Source: Mangrovibacterium diazotrophicum (GTDB lineage: Bacteria > Bacteroidota > Bacteroidia > Bacteroidales > Prolixibacteraceae). Taken from it: a DNA stretch of 64,000 nucleotides. The notes beneath the pieces were generated by a model that made no database searches, was not told the DNA's origin, and saw nothing but the letters and a program-made list of their open reading frames with translations. The DNA lies in assembly GCF_003610535.1 (NCBI RefSeq), contig NZ_RAPN01000002.1, forward strand, positions 1-64,000, given 5' to 3'. Each line of letters begins with the position of its first letter. Position 1 is the first letter of the stretch. Below are positions 50,785 through 60,886 of the stretch, in pieces. Made by a program: the position numbers and the translations under genes.

Positions 50785-53700
50785 TTAGAATGTTACATTA
50801 ATACCAAAGACAACTTTTCTGGAGTTCGGATAGGATCCTTTGTCAACCCCAAGAGAAGAGGTAGAACCGGCAGAAGCTTCGGGATCGAATCCAGGGTAAT
50901 CAGTGATAACAAACCAATCATCGAACGAAGTATAAATACGAAGTGTGCTCATGCTCATCTTTTCGCACAATTGTTTCGGTAAGGTGTAGCCCAGCTGAAT
51001 CTGCTTAACTTTGAAATAAGAACCATTCATCACAGCATCGCTACTGATCCAGTATTTGTCTTCTCCGTTTGCATTCGGACGTGGCTTACTTGCTGTTGTA
51101 TTTTCAGTCGTCCAACGGTCATCGTAGAAATAAGTCAGCTTGTTACCTCTTGGGCGGTCAATACGGGTCAAACAGTTGAAAATATCATTGCCCTTTGCTC
51201 CAGTTCCAAACAGCGTGAAATCGAAACCTTTGTAAGCAGCAGTAATTGTGATACCGTATGTAAAATCCGGAATACCGCTACCCAACATTACTTTGTCGTC
51301 GTCGGTAATCTCTCCGTCAGCAGTATCGTTCACGCCGTCACCATCGGAATCAACCGTCAACTGGTCCACAAAAATCGGATCACCGGTAGCGTCGTCGATA
51401 TCTTCCAGCTCGAAGCCACGCATGTACCACACCGGGAAACCTTCTTCAAATACGGTGATACCACTTTGTGTGTGGAACGAAGCACCCGCGATACGGGAGA
51501 TTGTTGGATCGAGGTAAGTTACTTTATTCTTCAGAGTTGCCAGGTTAGCACGAATACCGTAACTGAAATCATTTCTGATTTTATCTTGCCAGCCCAATTC
51601 CAATTCAACCCCTTTGTTATCAACATTACCGGCATTCACAACAACCGATGAAACACCTGTTTCCAACGGAGGAGTTGTTGAAACCAATAAGTCTTTGGTT
51701 TTCTTGTCAAAATAGTCGAAGCCAAAAGACATCCGGTTATTAAGCAGTCTGATATCAAATCCCAAGTCCAATTGTTCTGACGTTTCCCACTTTAATTCAG
51801 GGTTATCAAGTGTTTCCGGAGCAGATGCCACCTGGTACTCAACATTTGGAGAGAAAGGATAGCTACCAACGGAACCTATTGAAGCCCGGTACATGAAACT
51901 ACCCAATGGACCGGTGCTACCGTTTTGCCCCCAACTGGCACGTAGTTTCACAAAATCAATTCCCATGTCTTTCGGGAAAAAGTTCTCGTTCGAGATCACA
52001 TATCCCGCTGAAACGGCAGGGAATGTTCCCCAACGGTTACCCGATGGAAGCACTGACAGGTCGCTTGCATCGCGACGAACAGAGGCCTGCAGCAAATAGG
52101 TATCGCGCAAGTTGTAGCTTAAACGTCCGAAGTAAGAGAATTTGCGTCCTAAATCGGAGTAACCACCCGATACTGTTTTCACAGCTGAAGCTGACAAGTA
52201 GTTCAAATCACGATAACCATCCTGATCCTTGGTAATCGCATCACCACTGGCAGTAACGGTTGTAGTCAGCGGTTCTGAGTAAGAAATACCGGCCATCGCA
52301 GTGAATTTGTGTTCGCCAACGTTGAACATGTAATTGGCAAAGTTTTCCCACTGATAGTACAAGCTATTCATGGTCGTACGGCTCACATTGATTTGATCGT
52401 TCTTTGCGACATCATTCGCATAGTACACATAATCGAACCCGTAGTTATTATAAAATGAACCGCGGTAACCAAACTTCGAGGTAACTATAAGATTTTTGAT
52501 CGGCGTAAAATCAGCATAAATAGTACCGATGATATTGGCACCATCCAGTTTAGAATCGGTACGGTCGCGCATCAAAAGCGGGTGAACCTGTTCAGACTGA
52601 TAAATCTGTGATAGTCCATAATACATGCCTTCTTCATTTTGCAACAATACTTTTCCTGCATCCAGGTACGACTGCATAAATGCGGGTAATTCATCTTCAG
52701 CGTAATAAGGTTTGGTTAACGGATCCATGGTTAAAACCGAAGCCAATAAACTTCCGTATTCCGAGTTCTCCGAAACAGACTGTGATTTCCAGCGTTCCAT
52801 AATATTGGTTGTACCAACTTTCAGCCAGTCGTTAATCTTGTAGTCTGCATTGATCATTGCAGTCATGCGTTCGTAAACGTCCTTATCTCCCTTCACAATA
52901 CCATTTTGATCGAGATAAGAAAGCGACAACGTGTACGAACCACGTTCGTTAGCTCCCTGAAAACTCAGGTTATGTTTTTGCATGACCGATGTTTCAAAGG
53001 CAACATCTGTCCAGTCCGTGTCAGTAGTTCCATCCCAAACAGCCGAGATTTCGTCTTCAGTAATCAGGTTCCCTTCAGTCATGTAATTCACGTACTGTTC
53101 GGCATTCATTACCTTCGGAATCCGATTCAGTTTGTTGGTTGTATATTGAAAATCGTAGCTGATTTTTCCGGCTCCTTTTTTGGCCTTTTTCGTAGTAATC
53201 AGGATCACCCCGTTACCAGCTTCCGCACCGTAGATGGCTGCAGAGGCCGCATCTTTCAACACCTCCATCGATTCGATGTTGCTTGGGTCAATTCCGCTGA
53301 TATCGCTCACCCGTAAACCATCAACAATATAAAGCGGATCGGAAGCTGAGTTGGAACTGAAACCGCGGACCCGCACTGTTGCACTTGCACCCGGAGCACC
53401 CGAAGTTTGGATAACCTGAACCCCTGCAGTTTTACCTTGCAAAGCCTGCTGTGGACTCGTAATCGTACGGTTTTCCATATCGTTGGCTTTTACCTGCGAA
53501 ATTGCACCGGTTAAGTCGCTCTTGCGTTGAACACCGTATCCAATGGCAACAACTTCCTCCAGTCCGATGGTTTCCTCTTCCAGTGTCATGTCCAGCAACA
53601 CCCGACCGCGGACTTCAACCTCCTGTGCTTTCATTCCAACAAAAGAGTAAATCAGGATGGCATTCCCCGGAACGTTTGGTAATGTGTATTTACCATCAAC

Positions 53701-54207
53701 GTCGGTAATCGTCCCGTTACTGGTTCCTTTTACAACAATGGTAACTCCCGGAAGAGGTGTCCCCACATGGTCAGTAACTGTTCCTTTTATGGTCAGCTCC
53801 TGCTGCATACGGTTCAGATTTGCTTCGTAGGACGAACCACTTTCTGACGGTTTGATAATGATTAATTTCTTATCGGTAATTGTGTAATCAATTCCCTCTC
53901 CTCTGAATAATTCATCCAAAACATCAGTCACATTCGAGTTATCCAAATCGATGTTAACTTTCCGATCAAGGCTCAAGGTTTCGTTCGTGTAAATAAAACG
54001 ATAGTCCGATTGGCTTTCAATCGCCTGTAAAACCTCTTTCATCGTCTTGTTGTGCATTACCACCGACAACCTGCCGGTTTGGGAATATACTGATGCAGAG
54101 ACATGCAATATAAAGAGTAGCATGAATAACGTCGTTAATTTCATGACGCGCATAAGTTTAGTTAGGACATGGAAATTTCCATCTCCGGATTCATAATTTT
54201 TTTTCAT
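50785..54207 (-). CDS. susC: SusC-like TonB-dependent receptor with STN domain (PUL 2)
   Basis: 1140 aa. Signal MRVMKLTTLFMLLFILHVSASVYS after a 19-residue lead. STN (about 46-118), carboxypeptidase-D-like domain (138-220), plug with VAIGYGVQRKSDLTGAIS, DPLYIVDG and DAASAAIYGAEAGNGVILITTK, then the barrel. The STN domain links it to the FecR/ECF sigma pair upstream. Imports the PUL 2 substrate, likely an acylated oligosaccharide. Confidence 0.95.
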   Translation of the reverse strand: MKKNYESGDGNFHVLTKLMRVMKLTTLFMLLFILHVSASVYSQTGRLSVVMHNKTMKEVLQAIESQSDYRFIYTNETLSLDRKVNIDLDNSNVTDVLDELFRGEGIDYTITDKKLIIIKPSESGSSYEANLNRMQQELTIKGTVTDHVGTPLPGVTIVVKGTSNGTITDVDGKYTLPNVPGNAILIYSFVGMKAQEVEVRGRVLLDMTLEEETIGLEEVVAIGYGVQRKSDLTGAISQVKANDMENRTITSPQQALQGKTAGVQVIQTSGAPGASATVRVRGFSSNSASDPLYIVDGLRVSDISGIDPSNIESMEVLKDAASAAIYGAEAGNGVILITTKKAKKGAGKISYDFQYTTNKLNRIPKVMNAEQYVNYMTEGNLITEDEISAVWDGTTDTDWTDVAFETSVMQKHNLSFQGANERGSYTLSLSYLDQNGIVKGDKDVYERMTAMINADYKINDWLKVGTTNIMERWKSQSVSENSEYGSLLASVLTMDPLTKPYYAEDELPAFMQSYLDAGKVLLQNEEGMYYGLSQIYQSEQVHPLLMRDRTDSKLDGANIIGTIYADFTPIKNLIVTSKFGYRGSFYNNYGFDYVYYANDVAKNDQINVSRTTMNSLYYQWENFANYMFNVGEHKFTAMAGISYSEPLTTTVTASGDAITKDQDGYRDLNYLSASAVKTVSGGYSDLGRKFSYFGRLSYNLRDTYLLQASVRRDASDLSVLPSGNRWGTFPAVSAGYVISNENFFPKDMGIDFVKLRASWGQNGSTGPLGSFMYRASIGSVGSYPFSPNVEYQVASAPETLDNPELKWETSEQLDLGFDIRLLNNRMSFGFDYFDKKTKDLLVSTTPPLETGVSSVVVNAGNVDNKGVELELGWQDKIRNDFSYGIRANLATLKNKVTYLDPTISRIAGASFHTQSGITVFEEGFPVWYMRGFELEDIDDATGDPIFVDQLTVDSDGDGVNDTADGEITDDDKVMLGSGIPDFTYGITITAAYKGFDFTLFGTGAKGNDIFNCLTRIDRPRGNKLTYFYDDRWTTENTTASKPRPNANGEDKYWISSDAVMNGSYFKVKQIQLGYTLPKQLCEKMSMSTLRIYTSFDDWFVITDYPGFDPEASAGSTSSLGVDKGSYPNSRKVVFGINVTF

Positions 54208-54279
54208 AAGTTTGTGATGTAATTAGTTAATTAATACACGCTAATGTTTAGGACCATTAGGAAGATTGGTTAACAACGA

Positions 54280-54303
54280 CGGGAAATGCGGGAACATTTC
54301 CCG
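54280..54303 (-). promoter_or_regulatory. FecR-SusC intergenic hairpin, copy 2
   Basis: CGGGAAATG-CGGGAA-CATTTCCCG: 9-bp stem, 6-nt loop, followed on the + strand by a T run. The stem core is the same as at 26032 in PUL 1, although the flanking DNA differs. Confidence 0.6.
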
Positions 54304-54322
54304 TTTTTTATACCATAGGCTC

Positions 54323-55315
54323 TTATTTTTTAGTTATCGTTATTTTTTTACCGTCAATTTTATATTGAATAGGACTTAATTGGCAGAGTGCTTCCAGTAC
54401 ATCCAGGATTGTTTCCTCGCTGAGTACCCCTGTGTAATGGACACTTTGTTTCAGACTTTCGTCTTTTATCCAAATTTTAACATTGTACCAGCGCTCCAGC
54501 TGCAAACACACTTCTTGCAGGTTCATGTTGTCCATGTACAATTTATTATCCATCCAGCTCAACATGTGTTCGGGAATGCCATCTACCAGCGATAGCTCAT
54601 TTTGGGATTTGTTGAATGAAGCAATCTGCCCAGGCTTTATCTTTAGCGACTGTCCGGAGTTCGCACTCGTAAGTGAAACCGAACCTTCAACCAAAGTCGT
54701 CTGCACATCAGCGTCGGAAGGATAAGCCCGCAGGTTGAATTTTGTTCCCAACACCTGGACTTTCAAACCCGACATGGTTGAAATAATAAACGGAGTTTTA
54801 CTCTTCGCGACTTCAAAGAAAGCCTCGCCTGAAAAACTAACATCTCGAGTTTCATTTACTGCATCCAAATGGTAATTCAGATGAGAGCCCGCATTTAATT
54901 TGACTTGAGTCCCGTCAGGCAAAATAACCGTCGAACGATCGCCCATCGCCGTCTGAACGGAAATGATCCCTGCAGATTCGTTCGAAGACATAAAAAACAG
55001 CTTCATCCCGAAAACAACCAAAAGAACTGCGGCAACACTTGACACAGCGATTGAGAGTCGAATTAGCTTTTCCTTTTTATGAAGTTTCTGTTGGATATTC
55101 TGATCTATTTGAGTGAACGCCTGATGAGCATCAAAGCTGCGAGCCAAGGAAAGTTTATCCACCGCCTTCCATATTTTCTTGTATTTCGCCCAATCACTCG
55201 CATTGGATTCTGATTGATTCAACCACCGGTTGAGTTCCGGCAACTGGTCGGTCTCCCCGCCTCCATCAATCAAATGATCAATAATCTTATCGCCAGGTAT
55301 TTTTTCTTGATCCAT
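54323..55315 (-). CDS. FecR-family anti-sigma factor (PUL 2)
   Basis: 330 aa. Cytoplasmic N-terminus, membrane segment at about 84-109, FecR domain (ISVQTAMGDRSTVILPDGTQVKLNAGSHLNYH), then DUF4974 (QLERWYNVKIWIKDESLKQSVHYTGVLSEETILDVLEAL). Holds or activates the ECF sigma encoded 82 bp upstream in response to SusC. Confidence 0.93.
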   Translation of the reverse strand: MDQEKIPGDKIIDHLIDGGGETDQLPELNRWLNQSESNASDWAKYKKIWKAVDKLSLARSFDAHQAFTQIDQNIQQKLHKKEKLIRLSIAVSSVAAVLLVVFGMKLFFMSSNESAGIISVQTAMGDRSTVILPDGTQVKLNAGSHLNYHLDAVNETRDVSFSGEAFFEVAKSKTPFIISTMSGLKVQVLGTKFNLRAYPSDADVQTTLVEGSVSLTSANSGQSLKIKPGQIASFNKSQNELSLVDGIPEHMLSWMDNKLYMDNMNLQEVCLQLERWYNVKIWIKDESLKQSVHYTGVLSEETILDVLEALCQLSPIQYKIDGKKITITKK

Positions 55316-55397
55316 TTGTGTCAGTTTTACAGAGATGACACAGGTGCTGGTAAAAAGTCCTATCGATGGTCAATTTTTTTTCGGACTGAGGAAGGTG

Positions 55398-55937
55398 TTA
55401 AAAAACACGTTTATTTTCGAGGCATGTTTTCAGATACTGCATCGACTTCCAAATCTGGTTTTTAACGGTTTTAACCGAGGTGCCCAATTGATCTGAAATA
55501 TCATTCAACTTAACGCCGTCCAATCGACTCATGATAAAAACCTGTCGGCTACGTTCGGGCAATTGGTCGATGCACTCATTTACAAAATTCATAAATTCTT
55601 CTTCCTTCGAAACTTCCGTATCCTGCAGTTCCGGCTGATCGGAAAGTTGTTCAATCGCGTGCTGTTTGGATTTCTCAGCACGAAGATAGTTTAAACTCGA
55701 GTTACGAACGGACTTAAAGAGATAGGCAGCCAGCTTTTCACGAACGATCAATCTTTTTCGATTGTCCCAAAGCTTGATGAACAGCTCTTGCACGATATCT
55801 TCAGAAACTTCCCGATTGCCTGTGTAACGGGATGAGTAAGCACACAAACGTCCATAATATTTGTGAAAAACCTGATTAAAGCTGAAATAATCATTGTTTC
55901 TGATTCTGACAAAAAGCTGATCGTCCGGATTTACCAT
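55398..55937 (-). CDS. ECF RNA polymerase sigma-70 factor (PUL 2)
   Basis: 179 aa. Sigma-2: FNQVFHKYYGRLCAYSSRYTGNREVSEDIVQELFIKLWDNRKR. Sigma-4: LPERSRQVFIMSRLDGVKLNDISDQLGTSVKTVKNQIWKSM. First gene of PUL 2. The 213 bp upstream, shared with a divergent transferase gene, hold its promoter; I could not fix the boxes with confidence. Confidence 0.93.
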   Translation of the reverse strand: MVNPDDQLFVRIRNNDYFSFNQVFHKYYGRLCAYSSRYTGNREVSEDIVQELFIKLWDNRKRLIVREKLAAYLFKSVRNSSLNYLRAEKSKQHAIEQLSDQPELQDTEVSKEEEFMNFVNECIDQLPERSRQVFIMSRLDGVKLNDISDQLGTSVKTVKNQIWKSMQYLKTCLENKRVF

Positions 55938-56150
55938 TCCCTATTTTTTGTGCCACAATACTAAAATAATTATTGCAACAGAACAAGAAACATGCTTTTA
56001 AAGCAGTAAACGTCCGATTAACACAGTGCTATTACTTTGTAACATCTTCAATCTTTCTGCAATCCGTTTTTCTTATTCATTCGGTTCTAGTCTTCAGTCA
56101 TCAAAGGATTTTGTAATATTGCAAAATCAAAAAAAGATTTTGAATCAGAC

Positions 56151-57260
56151 ATGCTATTTTCGATCATCGCTACTGCACTAACAGGCCTTTTACTAACCTT
56201 AATCACAATTCCTCCGATCATTAAAGTATCGAAGGAAAAGGATCTTTTTGACGAACCGAATCACCGAAAACTGAATAAAATTGTGATCCCGAATTTGGGG
56301 GGCGTTGCTATTTTTATTGGGGCAACATTAAGCAGCATCATTTTCTTTCCGCCTGCTATACCTCACAACATTCAGTATTTGTTTGCAGGCATGGTCTTGA
56401 TGTTGTTTGTTGGACTTAAGGACGACATTATCGGGAGTTCGGCCCGCAATAAACTCTTCATGCAGATTATTGCAGCACTCGTGCTCATCTTTCTAGGCAA
56501 CCTGCAATTCCACAACCTGTACAACCTTTTCGCGATCGGCAACATACCGGTCTGGATCGGTGTTCCGCTAACATTGTTTTTCTACCTGTTTATCATCAAT
56601 GCAATGAACCTGATCGATGGTATCGACGGGCTGGCTGCCGGGATTTCAATACTTTTCCTTTCGGTGATGTGCTTTTGGTTTTATCATGTCGAAGATCAGG
56701 CCCATGCGGTTATTTGTGCCGGTTTTATCGGAAGCTTAATTGGTTTTTTACGCTTCAACCTTTTCAGCAAAAAGAACAAAATTTTTATGGGCGACACCGG
56801 TTCGTTGATCCTGGGAGTCCTGATTGCGAGCCTGAGCATTTTGTTTTTAAACCCGACAAATCCCCTGTCGGGAACAGTGGACCTGCCCCACACACCAACT
56901 ATGGTTTTAGCGCTATTAGTCGTTCCGACAACCGATACTTTGCGTGTTTTTTACATGCGAATCCGGGCTGGCAAGTCACCGTTTGCACCTGACATGAACC
57001 ACATTCACCACGTGCTTATCAAATCGGGAATCAGTCACCGGCTATCAAGCTTACTCCTGGTTTTCTGGTCGGGAGCGATATTCGGACTGACAATGATTTT
57101 GCATTCTATCGTCCCGACAACGATCACATTCGTATTCCTGATTTCGTTTACCTGGTTTATGGTGAACATCATTTACAAGCGAAACAGCCGAATGAGCAAA
57201 ATTAGACGCATGCGACTTACTGTGATCAAAAACAGAAGGAAGAGCCGATACCACAAATAG
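56151..57260 (+). CDS. WecA/MraY-type undecaprenyl-phosphate sugar-1-phosphate transferase
   Basis: 369 aa, about ten membrane segments. PNPT family motifs: DEPNHRKLNKIVIPNLGG (34-51), NAMNLIDGIDGLAAG (Asp-rich catalytic site), FMGDTGSLILG and the His motif MNHIHHVLI. It transfers a HexNAc-1-phosphate from a UDP-sugar to undecaprenyl phosphate to start O-antigen, capsule or exopolysaccharide chains. The basic C-terminus (RRMRLTVIKNRRKSRYHK) is cytoplasmic. No glycan cluster follows, so it probably acts with genes elsewhere. Confidence 0.9.
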   Translation: MLFSIIATALTGLLLTLITIPPIIKVSKEKDLFDEPNHRKLNKIVIPNLGGVAIFIGATLSSIIFFPPAIPHNIQYLFAGMVLMLFVGLKDDIIGSSARNKLFMQIIAALVLIFLGNLQFHNLYNLFAIGNIPVWIGVPLTLFFYLFIINAMNLIDGIDGLAAGISILFLSVMCFWFYHVEDQAHAVICAGFIGSLIGFLRFNLFSKKNKIFMGDTGSLILGVLIASLSILFLNPTNPLSGTVDLPHTPTMVLALLVVPTTDTLRVFYMRIRAGKSPFAPDMNHIHHVLIKSGISHRLSSLLLVFWSGAIFGLTMILHSIVPTTITFVFLISFTWFMVNIIYKRNSRMSKIRRMRLTVIKNRRKSRYHK

Positions 57261-57387
57261 AAGGTTGCTAGCGGGAAAGATGTGACTCGACAACTCAAAA
57301 CATTAAAAATTTTCACTTCGTAAGTAGGGTGCTCCGAAAATTTAATGGATTTGTAACAAAAACTAATTACAAATTCATAACGATCGG

Positions 57388-58116
57388 ATGCTCAACGAAT
57401 TTACAACACTATTACAAGGAGATGATTTAATCGATTTAGATCAAATCACAAATCCTCTACTTACGGTTCAACCCGGAAGTTTGAGCTTATTGGAAGAAAA
57501 ACCTTACCTGGGGCTATTACTTTTCTTTGGCTTAAACTTCATTGTCACCGGCGTAATTATGGGGTATTTTTATTACCGCAAAACGCATCGCCGCGACTAT
57601 CTGTTCACATTCATTATGGTAAGTACAACCATTTTTCTAATGGTCTACTTGCTTGAAAGCGTCAAAATCAAAGTTGGTTTCGCCCTTGGTCTGTTTGCTA
57701 TTTTCGGGATTTTGCGTTACCGAACCGATTCGTTACCGGTCCGGGAAATGACCTACCTGTTTGTCATTATCGGGATATCTGTTATTAATGCACTGAGCAA
57801 TGGCACGAACAGTATAATGGAGCTTCTGATCACCAATTCCATTTTCCTGATACTAACCTGGCTGATGGAAACCAAGCATCTGCTAAAACACACATCCAGC
57901 AAAGCTATTATTTACGAGCGACTCGACTTGTTGAAACCCAACATGCACGATGACCTCCTCAACGATATTCGCGAACGAACCGGGCTGAATGTGACTCGTT
58001 TCGAGATCGGCCAAATCGATTTTAAAAAGAAGTTAGCCTACATCAAAATTTACTACCCGGGCAACGGCGACATCAACACTGCCGATACCATGAAAATGAA
58101 TCAATTCCCAATATAA
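57388..58116 (+). CDS. DUF4956 membrane protein
   Basis: 242 aa. Four to five membrane segments at about 42-180 with the family core VKIKVGFALGLFAIFGILRYRTDSLPVREMTYLFVIIGISVINAL, then a soluble domain (DLLNDIRERTGLNVTRFEIGQIDFKKKLAYIKIYY). DUF4956 proteins usually sit beside VTC polyphosphate polymerases and CotH/Cthe_2159-like proteins. The VTC partner is not here. Four bp of gap to the next open frame indicate an operon. Confidence 0.87.
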   Translation: MLNEFTTLLQGDDLIDLDQITNPLLTVQPGSLSLLEEKPYLGLLLFFGLNFIVTGVIMGYFYYRKTHRRDYLFTFIMVSTTIFLMVYLLESVKIKVGFALGLFAIFGILRYRTDSLPVREMTYLFVIIGISVINALSNGTNSIMELLITNSIFLILTWLMETKHLLKHTSSKAIIYERLDLLKPNMHDDLLNDIRERTGLNVTRFEIGQIDFKKKLAYIKIYYPGNGDINTADTMKMNQFPI

Positions 58117-58138
58117 TTAATTGAACGACAGAGTGACT

Positions 58139-58852
58139 ATGAAGAGACTATTGACAGCAATTTTGCTATTAACTGCGTATGCATTGCCAACCAAACACGC
58201 AAATGCCCAAACGGAAGATTTTGGAGCCTGGTTTGGCTTCCAACTGGAAAAAGAAATCAAAGACTGGACTTTTTCGGTGGGTGAAGAACTCCGAACAACT
58301 GACGCTGCAAGCGATTTTTACGGATCCTACACATCGCTGGGAATTGACTATTCACCTTTCAAACACCTGAAGTTTGGAACGAGCTATCAGTTTATTCTTT
58401 ACAACGATACGGAATATGACGACATACAACCCCGGCACCGTTTGAACTTTCAAACTACCGGCGACCTGAAATGGAACCGCTTTAAATTTAGCCTCCGCGA
58501 ACGTCTGCAAATGACCTTCAAAGACGAAAGCGAACGGGACTATAAAATGAATCCGAAAACCCGCTGGCGAAACCGCCTCGAGGTTGAATACAACATTCCG
58601 AAATCAAAATTTACGCCGGCTTTCTCGGTTGAAAGCTACTACCAGTTGAATAACCCGGACGGAAATAAATTTGATGGTATTCGCTACAAACTGACCGGCG
58701 CTTACAAGTTCAACAAGCGGAACAAGCTGGAACTGTATGCGCAATACGACAACGAGATCAATGTAAAAAATCCCGTCGATCGTACGATCATCGGGCTTGA
58801 GTACACTCTGAAATTGGGCAAGAAGAAAAATAAGAAAGAAGAAAATGAATAA
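58139..58852 (+). CDS. DUF2490 family outer-membrane barrel-like protein
   Basis: 237 aa from the ATG at 58139, which begins the Sec signal MKRLLTAILLLTAYALPTKHANAQ. A TTG at 58121 would add six residues. The mature part begins EDFGAWFGFQLEKEIKDWTFSVGEELR, the DUF2490 pattern, with alternating amphipathic strands to the C-terminus; probably a small outer-membrane barrel. The tail KLGKKKNKKEENE is highly charged and unusual for a barrel end. Confidence 0.82.
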   Translation: MKRLLTAILLLTAYALPTKHANAQTEDFGAWFGFQLEKEIKDWTFSVGEELRTTDAASDFYGSYTSLGIDYSPFKHLKFGTSYQFILYNDTEYDDIQPRHRLNFQTTGDLKWNRFKFSLRERLQMTFKDESERDYKMNPKTRWRNRLEVEYNIPKSKFTPAFSVESYYQLNNPDGNKFDGIRYKLTGAYKFNKRNKLELYAQYDNEINVKNPVDRTIIGLEYTLKLGKKKNKKEENE

Positions 58853-58868
58853 CCCAACAACACACTTT

Positions 58869-60635
58869 ATGAAAGTAAACCACAAACTATTAATTCTGAG
58901 TTTGTCCATTGGACTGATGACCGCGCTATCGTGCAAAAAATACGATGGTGACGACTCAGACGACGATGATGACGAAACAACAATTGTAGATGCCGAAACC
59001 GGCAACGCTGAAGACCACGAAGAAGCTTCGGACTATGTTTGGGAAGGAGATACCGTAACAGCAATTATCCTGAACGAAACATCAATCACTGTAAGCGGTG
59101 ACGGTGCATCCGCCAGCGGAACAACCGCGACAGTAACTGCCGCCGGAACCTATTTGGTTAGCGGAACGCTCGACAACGGGAAGATTATCGTTGACACAGA
59201 AGACGAAGACGCGGTAAAATTGGTTTTGAACGCTGTGAATATCACCTGTTCCAACAGCGCTCCTATTTTCGTGAAAAGCGCTGAAAAAGCAATCGTCATT
59301 TTACCATCGGGAACAACCAACTACTTGACAGACGGATCAAGCTACTCGTATTCCAGTTCGGACGAAGACGAGCCCAACGCGGCGCTTTACAGCAAAAGCG
59401 ACTTATCCATTTCAGGCGAAGGAGCTCTTGTTGTCGACGCGAATTACAACGACGGGATCACCAGTAAAGACGGGCTGATCATTGCCAGCGGTAACATCAG
59501 TGTCAACTCGGTTGATGATGGTATTCGCGGAAAAGATTACCTGATCATCGAAAGCGGGACCATCAACGTAACTTCAGGAGGTGACGGGTTTAAATCGGAC
59601 AACGATGAAGATGACGCGAAAGGATATATTTCAATTGAAAGCGGAACCATCACCATAACCGCGGCTAACGACGGCATGCAAGCGACGACAGACCTGCTCA
59701 TTGCCGACGGTACATTCAACCTGACGACCGGAGGCGGAAGCAGTAAAACAATCAGCAGTTCTGTTTCAGCCAAAGGCTTGAAATCGGATCTGAATATCAT
59801 CATCGAAAGCGGAGACTTTACGATCAACTCTGCTGACGATGCCATTCATTCCGCCTCACTGATTACGATTAATGACGGGACAATAGCCATTTCATCCGGC
59901 GACGACGGTATTCATACCGACAACACAGTCAATGTAAACGGTGGCGAAATCACCATCACCAAATCGTACGAAGGCATTGAAGGCCCTTACATCAACATGA
60001 ACGGAGGCACCACTTATGTCACTTCATCTGATGATGGTTTGAATGCCTCCAAAGGCAACGGTGGCGAATCCAACGACGGAAGTTTATTGAGTATCACTGG
60101 TGGCTACCTGTATATTAGTTCAACAGGCGACGGATTGGACAGCAACGGTAGTATTACCTCGACTGGAGGAACAGTAATCGTAAATGGCCCTTCCTCTTCA
60201 GTCGAAGTTGGGTTAGATTATAACGGTACATTTAGCCTGAATGGAGGATTGATTTTAATCGCTGGTCCTAACTCGAGTATGACACAAGGGGCATCCAGCT
60301 CGTCAACCCAAAACTCGGTCTTGGTGCGATTCAGTTCGTCCAAGTCGTCGAGTACACTTTTCAACATACAAGATGCCAGCGGCAATAGCTTAGTCACATT
60401 TCAGCCAGCCAAAACGTACAGCTCGGTACTTTATTCATCGAGCGACCTCACCAAAGGAACAACCTACTATATATACAGTGGCGGATCTTATTCAGGGGGA
60501 AGCGAAACAGATGGACTTTATACCGGGGGAACATACTCCGGGGGAACACAATATTCAAGTTTTACAGTTTCCGGATCAGTCACCTCCGTTGGATCCAGTA
60601 GTGGTTCAAGTGGCGGTGGCGGCGGAGGCCGTTAG
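58869..60635 (+). CDS. Cthe_2159-like carbohydrate-binding beta-helix lipoprotein
   Basis: 588 aa from the ATG at 58869 (an ATG at 58845, overlapping the previous stop, is the alternative). Signal MKVNHKLLILSLSIGLMTALSC with Cys22. An acidic stretch (DGDDSDDDDDE) follows, then many parallel beta-helix turns (ISGEGALVVDANYNDGITSKDGLIIASG, INVTSGGDGFKSDN, ISSGDDGIHTDNTVNVNGGEI, YLYISSTGDGLDSNG). The C-terminus is Gly/Ser-rich, ending SGGGGGGR. Cthe_2159 relatives bind cellulose or polygalacturonate with Ca2+. Last gene of the DUF4956 operon. Confidence 0.85.
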   Translation: MKVNHKLLILSLSIGLMTALSCKKYDGDDSDDDDDETTIVDAETGNAEDHEEASDYVWEGDTVTAIILNETSITVSGDGASASGTTATVTAAGTYLVSGTLDNGKIIVDTEDEDAVKLVLNAVNITCSNSAPIFVKSAEKAIVILPSGTTNYLTDGSSYSYSSSDEDEPNAALYSKSDLSISGEGALVVDANYNDGITSKDGLIIASGNISVNSVDDGIRGKDYLIIESGTINVTSGGDGFKSDNDEDDAKGYISIESGTITITAANDGMQATTDLLIADGTFNLTTGGGSSKTISSSVSAKGLKSDLNIIIESGDFTINSADDAIHSASLITINDGTIAISSGDDGIHTDNTVNVNGGEITITKSYEGIEGPYINMNGGTTYVTSSDDGLNASKGNGGESNDGSLLSITGGYLYISSTGDGLDSNGSITSTGGTVIVNGPSSSVEVGLDYNGTFSLNGGLILIAGPNSSMTQGASSSSTQNSVLVRFSSSKSSSTLFNIQDASGNSLVTFQPAKTYSSVLYSSSDLTKGTTYYIYSGGSYSGGSETDGLYTGGTYSGGTQYSSFTVSGSVTSVGSSSGSSGGGGGGR

Positions 60636-60652
60636 TTAAAGTGTGAGAAATT

Positions 60653-60682
60653 GAGGATGGCATGTATTTGTCGTCCTCTTTT
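60653..60682 (+). terminator. Rho-independent terminator after beta-helix gene
   Basis: GAGGATG and CGTCCTC (7-bp stem with one G-T pair) around a 12-nt loop, followed by TTTTC. It lies 18 bp after the stop. Confidence 0.65.
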
Positions 60683-60886
60683 CGTAACAAAATCAATCAA
60701 TACAGGTAGGGTAAGAATCAGGAAAGTGGGATATTCAATAAAAAAGCATATGGAAAAACTTTTACTCAAAAAAATCAAACACCAAAAGAAGAATTTGAAT
60801 TAGCCAAAACAAAACCAATAGCCAAGGATCAATTCTTTCAGCGAATTTCAGTTATATTTGACACCGAACATGCAAAATAGACGAAT

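Noticed and set aside
12857-56000. Many + strand frames of 60-175 aa opposite the PUL genes
   Set aside because: They are antisense shadows of well-recognised SusC, SusD, GH and esterase genes and have no family features of their own.
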